64,000 nt of DNA, from NCBI GenBank assembly GCA_964540815.1, contig CAZIOH010000023.1:10532-74531 (forward strand), written 5' to 3'. The notes beneath the pieces are model-generated. The model had not been told where the DNA came from. It did not search any database and saw only the letters and a list, made by a program, of their open reading frames with translations. The translations under genes were made by a program, and so were the position numbers. Source of the stretch: CAZIOH01 sp964540815. GTDB lineage: Bacteria > Myxococcota_A > Polyangia > Fen-1088. Positions 39,870 through 47,644 of this stretch are shown one piece after another (positions within the stretch are counted from its first letter, which is position 1; each line of letters starts with the position of its first letter).

Positions 39870-40939
39870 CCGCCACGGTGCCCCGGGCGACCGGCGCGTC
39901 GTCGGGCATGCCTTCCTCCCCCTTCGGGATCCGCGAGGCGATCGCCCGGGTCTGCGACCGGGTGGATCTCACGCCCGACGAGATGGCGGCCGCGGTGGGT
40001 GAGATCATGGAGGATCGGGCCACCCCGGCGCAGATCGGGGGCCTGCTCACCGCGCTGCGCCTCAAGGGCGAGACGGTGGCCGAGGTGGTGGGGGCGGCGC
40101 GCGCCATGCGCGCCCGCATGACCCCGGTGGTCTTTCCTTCCCCCGTGCTGGTCGACACCTGCGGGACCGGCGGGGATGGCTCGGGCTCCGTCAACGTCTC
40201 CACCCTGGCGGCGCTCATCGTGGCCGGTTGCGGGGTCAAGGTCGCCAAGCACGGGAACCGCGCCCTGTCGTCCAGGACCGGATCGCACGACGTGCTCGAG
40301 GCGCTGGGGCTCGATCCCATGCCGAGCCCGGCCCTGGCGGCGCGCTGCCTCGACGAGGTCGGGATCGCGTTCCTGTTCGCGCCCTTCTTTCACGCGTCGA
40401 CCAAGGCCGCGGCCGGACCGCGCCGCGAACTCGGCGTCCGCACGGTGTTCAACCTGCTCGGTCCACTGACCAACCCGGCGGGCGCGCGCTTCGCCGTCAA
40501 CGGCATCTTCGCCCGCGATCGCTGCGAGCTCCTGGCCCACGCGCATCAGGCCCTCGGCACCGAGCGGGCCATGGTCGTGCACGGCGCCGGCGGCTACGAC
40601 GAGATCGTCCCCTCGGGGCCGACCTTCGTGGCCGAGCTGCGCGACGGGGCGGTGCGAACCTACGAGGTGGAGCCGCGCGACTTCGGCCTCGAGCCCACCG
40701 ATCCAGGTGGGCTCAAGGGCGGGGACTCGGCGCTGAACGCCAGGATCTTGACCGCGGCGCTGCAGGGCGAAAGAGGGCCGGTGCGCAACGTCGGGCTCAT
40801 GACGGCAGCCGCGGCGCTGTACGTGACCGGCCAGGCCCCCGACCTCGTGAGCGGAGCCGCGCGCGCCGCCCGCGCGGTGGACGAGGGCGCGGCCCTCGCG
40901 GTGCTCGAGCGCCTCCGCGTCCTGGCGCCCCTGCGATGA
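39866..40939 (+). CDS. trpD: anthranilate phosphoribosyltransferase
   Basis: Transfers phosphoribosyl from PRPP to anthranilate. The 357-residue protein starts at GTG 39866, overlapping trpG by 4 bp, and its first 18 residues are an extra Pro/Ser/Ala-rich leader. PRPP/phosphate binding reads VDTCGTGGDGSGSVNVST; the anthranilate-binding KHGNRALSSRTGSHDVLEALG follows, with GVRTVFNLLGPLTNPA later. The stop overlaps trpC (ATGA). Confidence 0.96.
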
Positions 40940-41802
40940 TCCTCGACGACATCGTGGCCCGCACCCGACTCGATCTGGTCGAGCGCAAGGCCCATACGCC
41001 GCTCGAGAGGCTCGAGGCGGCGGTGCGCGATCTGCCGCCGGTGCGCAGCCTCTGGGAGGCGCTGCGCCGGCCCGGCCAGCCCGCACGGCTGACCGCCATC
41101 GCCGAGTTCAAGCGGCGCTCGCCGTCGGCCGGCTGGATCCGGCAGGACGCGGCGATCGACGCGGTGATCCCCGCCTACGTGGCGGCCGGGGCCGCCGGGC
41201 TCTCGGTGCTCACGGACGGGCCATTCTTCGGCGGGAGCCTGGCGGATCTGACGCGCGCGCGCGCGCTGCTCGGTGATGGGTCCGCGGATCGAGCCAGTCC
41301 CCCCGACAGGCGCCAAGCCGCTGCGCCGGGCGGGCGTCCCGCGGTGCTGCGCAAGGACTTCGTCGTCGATGCGTACCAGCTCGCCGAGGCGCGGGCCGCC
41401 GGGGCCGACGCGGTCCTGTTGATCGTCGCCGCGCTCGACGATCGGGCCCTGCGCGGCCTGTTCTCGGCCTGCGCGACCTTCGGGCTCGAGGCCCTGGTCG
41501 AGACCCACGACCGGCAGGAGGCGGCCCGGGCGGTCGATCTCGGCGCGACCATCGTCGGCGTCAACCACCGGGATCTGCGCACGTTCACCATGGACATGGA
41601 TCTGGCCGTGCGCCTGCGCGCCGAGATCCCCCCGGGGTGCGTGATGGTGGCCGAGTCGGGGATTCGCCGCCCGGCGGACGCGCGGCGGATGGCCGAGGCG
41701 GGCATCGACGCCATCCTGGTCGGCGAGAGCCTGATGCGGGCGACCGATCCGGGGGCGGAGCTGCGGGCCCTGATCGAGCGGCCGGGAGGCGGCGCCGTCT
41801 GA
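40936..41802 (+). CDS. trpC: indole-3-glycerol-phosphate synthase
   Basis: Forms indole-glycerol phosphate from CdRP. The 288-residue TIM barrel contains IAEFKRRSPSAGWI, VLRKDFVVDAYQLAEA, VNHRDLRTFTMDM and VMVAESGIRRPAD, with catalytic Glu, Lys and Asn. An insert of about 25 polar residues (GDGSADRASPPDRRQAAAPG) lies between the GGSLADLTRARALL and VLRKDF elements. The start ATG overlaps trpD; 18 bp separate it from trpF. Monofunctional, not a fusion with TrpF. Confidence 0.96.
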   Translation: MILDDIVARTRLDLVERKAHTPLERLEAAVRDLPPVRSLWEALRRPGQPARLTAIAEFKRRSPSAGWIRQDAAIDAVIPAYVAAGAAGLSVLTDGPFFGGSLADLTRARALLGDGSADRASPPDRRQAAAPGGRPAVLRKDFVVDAYQLAEARAAGADAVLLIVAALDDRALRGLFSACATFGLEALVETHDRQEAARAVDLGATIVGVNHRDLRTFTMDMDLAVRLRAEIPPGCVMVAESGIRRPADARRMAEAGIDAILVGESLMRATDPGAELRALIERPGGGAV

Positions 41803-41820
41803 GGGCGCGCGCCAGCCCCG

Positions 41821-42480
41821 ATGTCCTTCGTGATCAAGATATGCGGCGTGACCACGCCCGCGGACGCCGAGGCCGTGGCGGCGGCCGGGGCCGACGCCGT
41901 CGGGCTCAACTTCTGGCCGGGCTCACGGCGGTTCGTGGGCCCGGACGCCAACCGCGAGCGCGTGGTGGCCGCCATCCCGCCCGGGGTCCTGAAGTTCGGG
42001 GTGTTCGTGAACGCCTCGGTCTCAGAGGTGCTGGCGCAGGCCCGGCGCTGGGGCCTCGATCGCATCCAGCTCCACGGCGACGAGGAGCCCAGGGACTTCG
42101 CCGCCGTGCCCGCCCGGCAGCTCGTGCGCGCCGTGCGCGTGCGCGATGCCGCCGCGCTCGCCGACGTGCACGCCTGGAGCGCCGACACGTTCCTGCTCGA
42201 CGCCTTCGTCGACGGCTACGGGGGAGGCGGGGAGGTCGCCCCCTGGGCAGCGATCGCGGACTTCCTGGCGACGCAGCCCACCCGAGCCCCGCGCTTTCTG
42301 CTGGCCGGCGGCCTTCATCCCGGCAACGTCGCGGCGGCGATCGCCGCCACCCGCCCGGCGGGCGTCGACGTGGCGAGCGGGGTGGAGACCGCCCCGGGTC
42401 GCAAGGATCCCGAGCTCGTCGCGCGCTTCATCGCCGCCGCCCGCGCCGCCGCCGCTCGAATCATCCCATCCGAGTCCTGA
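41821..42480 (+). CDS. trpF: phosphoribosylanthranilate isomerase
   Basis: Amadori isomerase, 219 residues. It has KICGVTTPADAEA (catalytic Cys), GLNFWPGSRRFV, IQLHGDEEP, LLDAFVDGYGGGGE (catalytic Asp) and FLLAGGLHPGNVAAAI with VDVASGVETAPGRKDP. Fourth enzyme of the pathway; the gene is the last in the cluster. TrpA and TrpB for the last steps are not encoded in the window. Its 3' end overlaps the convergent DciA-like gene by 20 bp. Confidence 0.96.
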   Translation: MSFVIKICGVTTPADAEAVAAAGADAVGLNFWPGSRRFVGPDANRERVVAAIPPGVLKFGVFVNASVSEVLAQARRWGLDRIQLHGDEEPRDFAAVPARQLVRAVRVRDAAALADVHAWSADTFLLDAFVDGYGGGGEVAPWAAIADFLATQPTRAPRFLLAGGLHPGNVAAAIAATRPAGVDVASGVETAPGRKDPELVARFIAAARAAAARIIPSES

Positions 42481-42775
42481 GCTCGGTCACGACCCCCGCG
42501 CCGAGGGTCTCGGCCATGCGCGCGAGGATCTCCACCCGCAGGAGCGTGAGCTCGTGGCCGAGGGCCGCGCTCGACACGCTGACGAAGAGCGTTCCACCCC
42601 GGAACGCATCCGGCCGGGTCTCGGCGCGGAAGAGCGCCCCCGCCGCCTGGGCGTACGCATCGAACACCCGGTACTCGAGGGCGCGCCCGCTCCCTCCGAG
42701 CCGCGACAGCAGACCCGCCATCAGATCGCTCGTGCTCTCGGGCTCGGGCTGGTTGCGGCGCCGGCGCGGATTCAT
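42461..42775 (-). CDS. dciA: DciA-like (DUF721) protein
   Basis: Small protein of 104 residues resembling the DUF721/DciA family, whose members act as ancestral replicative-helicase loaders. It has a Arg/Pro-rich N-terminus, and the core phrases GTLFVSVSSAALGHELTLLRVEILARM match the beta-strand/helix pattern of the family. It is convergent with trpF. The helicase-loading role comes from family knowledge only. Confidence 0.75.
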   Translation of the reverse strand: MNPRRRRNQPEPESTSDLMAGLLSRLGGSGRALEYRVFDAYAQAAGALFRAETRPDAFRGGTLFVSVSSAALGHELTLLRVEILARMAETLGAGVVTELRTRMG

Positions 42776-42950
42776 CTCGGCCGCAGCTTAGTACAGGTTC
42801 GCGATCATCTCCCCGTCCTCTTGCCCGCCGCCGTCCTCGTCGCCGTCCCGTCCCACGAACGGACGCGACGAACGAGTACGGAGACGAGTACGGGGCTTGA
42901 GGCCGCGCTCGAAGGGAACGGTCAGCACCGAGTTCGGTTATCATCCGACC

Positions 42951-43352
42951 ATGGCTGAGGCGATATCCACCCCCGACGCACCGAAGGCCATCGGCCCCTA
43001 CGCGCAGGCCGTCGCGGTTCCAGTCGCGGCCGCTGGTCGCCTGATCTTTTGCTCGGGACAGATCCCCCTCGATCCCGCCAGCGGCGAGGTGGTGGGCACC
43101 GACGATGTCCGCGCGCAGACCACCCAGGTGATGCGCAACCTCGGCGCGGTCTTGACGGCGGCCGGGGCGTCCCTGGCCCACGTCGTCAAGACGACGATCT
43201 ACCTCGTCGACCTGCGGGACTTCGCCGTGGTGAACGACGTGTACGGAGGGTTCTTCGCGGCGGAGCCTCCGGCGCGCGCAACCGTGCAGGTCGCCGCGCT
43301 GCCGAGGGCGGTCCGCGTCGAGATCGACGCCATCGCGGTCGTCCCGTCGTGA
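42951..43352 (+). CDS. ridA: RidA-family enamine/imine deaminase
   Basis: Hydrolyses reactive 2-aminoacrylate and related enamines. The 133-residue protein contains IGPYAQAV, FCSGQIPLDPASGE, HVVKTTIYLVDLRDF and ARATVQVAALPRAVRVEIDAIA with the key Arg. It starts at ATG 42951; an open frame extends upstream to 42897. It stands alone on the plus strand, upstream of the convergent rpmB. Confidence 0.93.
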   Translation: MAEAISTPDAPKAIGPYAQAVAVPVAAAGRLIFCSGQIPLDPASGEVVGTDDVRAQTTQVMRNLGAVLTAAGASLAHVVKTTIYLVDLRDFAVVNDVYGGFFAAEPPARATVQVAALPRAVRVEIDAIAVVPS

Positions 43353-43380
43353 CCGCCGCGCGCGCGCCGCGGGACGGCGG
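43353..43380. terminator. hairpin between ridA and rpmB
   Basis: CCGCCG (43353-43358) pairs with CGGCGG (43375-43380), around a GC-alternating centre that can itself fold. There is no U-run on either side. Confidence 0.3.
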
Positions 43381-43383
43381 GGT

Positions 43384-43578
43384 CTACGAGGCGACCTTGA
43401 CCACGCGCCCGGAGCGAAGGCAGCGCGAGCACACGCGGACGTGGGTGTTGCTCCCGTCGACCTTGACGTGAACACGGCGCAGGTTCGGCCGCTGGATACT
43501 CTTGGTCTTGATGTTCGAATGGCTGACGTTGTTCGCCACTCGTCGCTGCTTGCCGCAGACTGCGCATTGGGCTGGCAT
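43384..43578 (-). CDS. rpmB: large ribosomal subunit protein bL28
   Basis: The 64-residue protein begins MPAQCAVCGKQRRVANNVSHSN, which is bL28. It has two CxxC pairs (CAVC, CSRC), the zinc-binding version. The ribosome site GGAGGGAT lies directly upstream of ATG 43578. A promoter candidate is at 43602-43630. The start lies 39 bp from the divergent repeat-protein gene. Confidence 0.96.
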   Translation of the reverse strand: MPAQCAVCGKQRRVANNVSHSNIKTKSIQRPNLRRVHVKVDGSNTHVRVCSRCLRSGRVVKVAS

Positions 43579-43601
43579 AAATCCCTCCGAAAAGGCGGCA
43601 A

Positions 43602-43630
43602 GCTCTAGCACCGCGTGATGCCTTTCGCAA
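43602..43630 (-). promoter_or_regulatory. candidate rpmB promoter
   Basis: TTGCGA on the minus strand (43630-43625), 17 bp and TAGAGC (43607-43602). A start near 43595 would give a 17-nt leader ahead of the rpmB ATG. It overlaps the first codons of the divergent gene. Confidence 0.35.
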
Positions 43631-45642
43631 GCCATTTCCCCGCCTTGCTCCCGCGCCGTGCGGGCCGGACCCTCGCGCGTGCCCTCTCGAGGGACCGCGC
43701 GCGAGCCCCCTCCGGGCCGGGGCGGCTCGCCGCGCACCGCGCCGCCGGGGCGAGGGCGACGGCGCTGGTGACGGCGCTGGTGACGCTGACGTCGGGTGCC
43801 TGCGGGCGGTCGACCCTGGTGGGCCCGGCCGCGACCCACGATCTCACTGGAACGGTCGTCGACCCGGATGATCGGCCACTCGGCGGGGCGGCCCTCGAGC
43901 TCGGCAACGATCCGCCGGACGGGCGCATCCCGATGGCGACCGCCCGCACCGATGCGACCGGCGCGTTCCGGCTGCGGCGGATCCCCCCCGGCGCGTTCCG
44001 GCTGACCGCCAGCCGGCGGGGCGCCGTCACGGCCGCGTTGCACGTCGACGTCGGAGCCAGCGGCGACGCGCACGGGGCGCACCCCGTGCGCATGGTGCTG
44101 GTCCCGGCGGAGGCCCTGGCGGGCACCGTCGAGGATGCCGTCGGGGCGCCCGTCCCCCTGGCCCGGGTGCTGGTGCTCGCCGACTCCGGCGCCCAGGGGG
44201 CGGTGGTCCCCACCCGCGCGGCCGATGCGGGGGGCCACTTCCGCTTCGAAGGTCTCGCGGCGGGCGTCTACCGGCTGCTCATCGAGGCCCCCGGGCTCGG
44301 CACGTCGGTGGCGGCCCACGTCGCGGTCCCCGATGAATCGGTCCGGGTCGTTCTCCCCGGCGAGAGCCGCTTCATCCGGGGGCGGGTGGTGCACGACGGA
44401 CGCCCGGTCCTCGGGGCGCGGGTGCTGCTCGCCGGCGAGACGCTGTCCGAGCCACGCCGGACCGAGACCGATGCCGAGGGCTTCTTCATCTTCGGCGGGC
44501 TCGGCCCGGGGGCGTACGCCTTGCGCGCCGACTCGGGAGGCCTCGTCTCGGTGGTGCTCACCAACGTCATTCTCGACCGGCTGGACCGCCGAACCGCCGA
44601 CGTGGCCCTGGTGCTTGGCCCAGGGCTGTTCTTGCGCGGCCAGGTGCGCGACGATGCCGGGCAGCCAGTCGAGGGGGCCGAGGTGTCCCTCGACACCGTC
44701 CCGTCGTGGGGAATGGTAGAGATCGTTGCCGCCGATCGGCACGGGGCCTGGGCGACCAGCGCCTTGCCGGCGGGGCGCTATCAGCTCGAGGCGCGACGCC
44801 CGGGATACGTCTCCCGCCGGATGGCCACCGTCGAGCTCGGGATGGCCCCATCCGCGGCCGCCGTCGCGACGAGCAGCCCCTGGTCCTCGGTCACGCACGA
44901 GGTTCCCCTCGAGCTCGTGCGCACCGCCGAGCTCCACGGACGGGTGGTCGACGAGGCGGGCGCCCCGGTGTCGGGAGCGCGCGTCGAGCCGCAGCTGGCC
45001 GACCTCGAAGAGCTGGGCGTGATCTCGACGCCGCTTCCGCTGGCCGCCGAGGCGGCCGCCCTGCCGGTCGGGCTCGCGGCCCCGCGCGCGGCGAGCTCGG
45101 GCGGCCCGGGACCGCGCGGCGGCGCGACCTCGATCGGCGTCGGGAGCGTGGTCACGGGAGAGGACGGGACGTTTCGGCTGACCGGGCTTGGCCCTGGGCA
45201 GGTGCGGGTGGCGATCTCCCAGGTCGAGGCGACCCCGTTCCGGACGTTGCCGCTCGAGCTCGCTCCAGGGCAGCGGCGGGAGCTCGGGAACATCGCCTTG
45301 CACCGCGCGATTCGCCTCTCGGGGCGGGTGGTTGGTCCGGACGGATCACCGGTGGCGGGCGCGCGGGTCAGCGCCAGCCTGACGTCCACCCCGAGCGATG
45401 CGCCCGCGTCCACCGCCACCGCTCCCGCCACCGTCACCGTCACGGCCCCGGGGCTGCGCTCCGGGAGCGGGCTCGATTTCTTCACGGTCAGCGACGAGGC
45501 GGGACGCTTCTCGCTGCCTCTGCGCCGTGGTGCCTTCCGGGTGATCGCCTCGGCTCCGCGCCAGCCGGTCGCCGTCGCGCTGGTCGAGCTCGCGCCCGAT
45601 CGCCCCCCACCGGCCCCCATCACGCTGCGCTTGCCTCACTGA
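43618..45642 (+). CDS. lipoprotein-like protein with repeated carboxypeptidase-regulatory (CarboxypepD_reg/SdrD B-like) domains
   Basis: A 674-residue exported protein. An N-terminal hydrophobic stretch with LTSGACGRS (lipobox-like Cys) ends near residue 63. About six to seven beta-sandwich units follow, each with G-x-V-x-D-(D/E)-x-G-x-P-(L/V)-x-G-A-x-V phrasing, such as LTGTVVDPDDRPLGGAAL, LRGQVRDDAGQPVEGAEV and LHGRVVDEAGAPVSGARV. Such arrays act as surface spacers or adhesins. A repeat-rich tract (near 45405-45450) codes Thr/Ala/Val. The first ~50 residues are Arg/Ala-rich and resemble an extended signal. It is divergent from rpmB, and its last 7 bp overlap the convergent matrixin. Confidence 0.78.
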   Translation: MPFASHFPALLPRRAGRTLARALSRDRARAPSGPGRLAAHRAAGARATALVTALVTLTSGACGRSTLVGPAATHDLTGTVVDPDDRPLGGAALELGNDPPDGRIPMATARTDATGAFRLRRIPPGAFRLTASRRGAVTAALHVDVGASGDAHGAHPVRMVLVPAEALAGTVEDAVGAPVPLARVLVLADSGAQGAVVPTRAADAGGHFRFEGLAAGVYRLLIEAPGLGTSVAAHVAVPDESVRVVLPGESRFIRGRVVHDGRPVLGARVLLAGETLSEPRRTETDAEGFFIFGGLGPGAYALRADSGGLVSVVLTNVILDRLDRRTADVALVLGPGLFLRGQVRDDAGQPVEGAEVSLDTVPSWGMVEIVAADRHGAWATSALPAGRYQLEARRPGYVSRRMATVELGMAPSAAAVATSSPWSSVTHEVPLELVRTAELHGRVVDEAGAPVSGARVEPQLADLEELGVISTPLPLAAEAAALPVGLAAPRAASSGGPGPRGGATSIGVGSVVTGEDGTFRLTGLGPGQVRVAISQVEATPFRTLPLELAPGQRRELGNIALHRAIRLSGRVVGPDGSPVAGARVSASLTSTPSDAPASTATAPATVTVTAPGLRSGSGLDFFTVSDEAGRFSLPLRRGAFRVIASAPRQPVAVALVELAPDRPPPAPITLRLPH

Positions 45643-46721
45643 GCGGTCATCCCATCCTCGGTCGTCGGGCCGACCGGGTGGCCCCGCCGCCGGCGCGACC
45701 GCGCGACCAGCACCAGGGCCACCGAGAGACCCAGGGATGGCGCGCCCGCAGCATCATCTTGTCGCTGTTGACGGCCCGGGTACGGCGCTCGGCGGGAGCC
45801 AGCTCCGCGCCTCGTGCCCGGATCGGCGGCGGCGCGACAGGCACACCCCGCGGGGTTCGCGGGCAGGGAATAGTCGTGGGGATCGCGGCCGAGCGCGTAG
45901 ATGTCGCAGACGGCGGCGAAGTCGTCGGGCGAGAGCGTGCGCAGGCCGAGATCGCCCGGGGTGGAAGAGGGAAACATGGTGGCCGCCCGCACCGAGGCCG
46001 GAGCATCCCGACAGTTGACGGTCGGAGCGCCGGTGTCGTCGAGCGGCAGCGGGTCGGGAGCCTGGCCGAGATAGCACGGGTGATCGAGGCCGATGAAGTG
46101 TCCCATCTCGTGGGTGAGGGCGTTCTGGACGTCCTGCCCATGCGGGATCGAGACGACCGTGAGATCCCCCCACACGTCGTCGACCCCGTTGATCTCGATG
46201 TCGGCGTCCAGGATCTCGCCGGTCTTCTTCAGCGTGGTGAGGGTGGTCAGCGCGAGCGCGTTCGGATCGTAACAGGGCGTCGCTTGGGCTCCGCTCGTGG
46301 GGTCACAGCCCCAGACGTCCGTGCGCATGACCACCACGTTGCGCTGATCGTTTGCCGTCACCGCCGCCGTCACCGTGGCGTCGAGCGCGCGGGAAGCGTC
46401 GGCCACCGAGAAGTCGAGCTCGAGGTAGGAACACCCACCGAGCCCCGGGGCGCGGCGGTCCCACGCCGCCACCGCGGCCTGCATCGCCCCGCGCATCTGC
46501 TCGCGCGTCATGTTCTCGAGGTCCTGGGGATATCCCTCGATGCGCACCCGGCTTTGGAACCAGGCATAGGGCGCCCCGAGGCCGGTCTCGTAGCGCACGT
46601 AGCCCGCGGCCGAGCGCGACAGGCCGGTGGCGAGCAGCAGCACCGTGAGCGCGAGCAGCCTGGCCGCGCATCGCGCCATCGGCGGAACGGGGCCTCCGGC
46701 GGCGCGCGACACCCGTCTCAT
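45636..46721 (-). CDS. matrixin-family metalloprotease with MYXO-CTERM-like tail
   Basis: Secreted metzincin of 361 residues (start 46721; ATG 46679, with GGAGG upstream, is an alternative that gives a neater signal peptide). The active site is HEMGHFIGLDHP, the HExxHxxGxxH zinc motif, and a Met-turn candidate is RAATMFPSS. The signal is LLALTVLLLATGLSRSAA. The tail, NPAGCACRAAADPG followed by a Leu/Val stretch and SRRRRG, fits the MYXO-CTERM sorting layout: Cys motif, hydrophobic helix, Arg cluster. The gene follows another minus-strand secreted gene by 18 bp. Protein substrate unknown. The overlap with the convergent 3' gene is 7 bp. Confidence 0.85.
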   Translation of the reverse strand: MRRVSRAAGGPVPPMARCAARLLALTVLLLATGLSRSAAGYVRYETGLGAPYAWFQSRVRIEGYPQDLENMTREQMRGAMQAAVAAWDRRAPGLGGCSYLELDFSVADASRALDATVTAAVTANDQRNVVVMRTDVWGCDPTSGAQATPCYDPNALALTTLTTLKKTGEILDADIEINGVDDVWGDLTVVSIPHGQDVQNALTHEMGHFIGLDHPCYLGQAPDPLPLDDTGAPTVNCRDAPASVRAATMFPSSTPGDLGLRTLSPDDFAAVCDIYALGRDPHDYSLPANPAGCACRAAADPGTRRGAGSRRAPYPGRQQRQDDAAGAPSLGLSVALVLVARSRRRRGHPVGPTTEDGMTAQ

Positions 46722-46739
46722 CGCTCGAGTGCCCCGGAC

Positions 46740-47522
46740 TCAGGGCGCGGCGGCCGACATGAGTCGCAGCACCTCGGCCTTCATGACGTCGAGCGCGACC
46801 GGCGCCCGGGGACTGACCGGAGAAATCGCCGTCGCCGCCGGGGGAAGGGCGCTCACGGGGAGCCGGCTGCCCGCGGCGATCTGCTGGGTGGTGGTCGGCG
46901 GTCGCACCGGCGCGGTGGCGCGCGGCACCAGCTTGACCTCCCCCAGCGCCGGCGGCGCCACGGTCCAGCGCCTGGTCGTCGACTCGAAGGTCAGCGGATG
47001 CAACCCCTGCGACATCCCCACCACCTGCGCGTGCGTGGCCTGCCCGCGCAGGAAGACCAGGGAACGCGTCCCCGGGACGAAGCGGCTCATCCCCATCACC
47101 ACCATGCTGATGTCGCCAACCGTCCCACCCGGCTGCACGATGGTGAGCGAGGTGGGTGCCTGTGCCGGTGTCGAGGTCGTGCCGCCGGAGCCGACGCCGC
47201 TCGGCGGCGAGGACTTCCACAGGTCGACCACCCCGAGCTCGATGGTCGAATAGATGCGTTCGTGCTTCGCGTCCCACTCGGAGCGCACCGACCTGACATC
47301 GACCACGGCGATGTGATCGGCCTGCTGGACCAGGTCAGGCAGCTCGAGGGCCACCATGATGGAGGCGCGGGCACGCCCGCCGCCCGGTCCGAGCGCGAGG
47401 CCAAGCCACACCGTCGCCACGCCCACAACCATCCCGAGGTTCCGCGCGCGGCGCCGGGTCACCACCCGGGCCCGGGCACGACCGTTGCTCCCAATCGGTG
47501 ACGAGATCGACGGTGAAGGCAT
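46740..47522 (-). CDS. secreted protein of unknown function, matrixin partner
   Basis: From ATG 47522, chosen because of the GAGGAG ribosome site, the product is about 260 residues. A long basic N-region (RARARVVTRRRARN) precedes a hydrophobic segment (MVVGVATVWLGLALG), consistent with a signal peptide. The mature protein has phrases LPDLVQQADHIAVVDV and SRFVPGTRSLVFLRGQATHAQVVG, a beta-rich pattern like that of other proteins near myxobacterial matrixins. The C-terminal part is Pro/Thr/Ala-rich. It lies 18 bp upstream of the matrixin gene and probably shares its operon; function unknown. It could be a propeptide or regulator of the protease, but that is speculation. Confidence 0.7.
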   Translation of the reverse strand: MPSPSISSPIGSNGRARARVVTRRRARNLGMVVGVATVWLGLALGPGGGRARASIMVALELPDLVQQADHIAVVDVRSVRSEWDAKHERIYSTIELGVVDLWKSSPPSGVGSGGTTSTPAQAPTSLTIVQPGGTVGDISMVVMGMSRFVPGTRSLVFLRGQATHAQVVGMSQGLHPLTFESTTRRWTVAPPALGEVKLVPRATAPVRPPTTTQQIAAGSRLPVSALPPAATAISPVSPRAPVALDVMKAEVLRLMSAAAP

Positions 47523-47644
47523 GGCTCTCCTCGGAGTATATCCCCCTTTCATCGGCAGGTGGTGGGTGGGCCTGAATCGCCGCCGGTTTCGACCTTTCGG
47601 ATGTGACGGCCGGTGTCGTCGTTTGATTCACAGATCGGAGTTTT

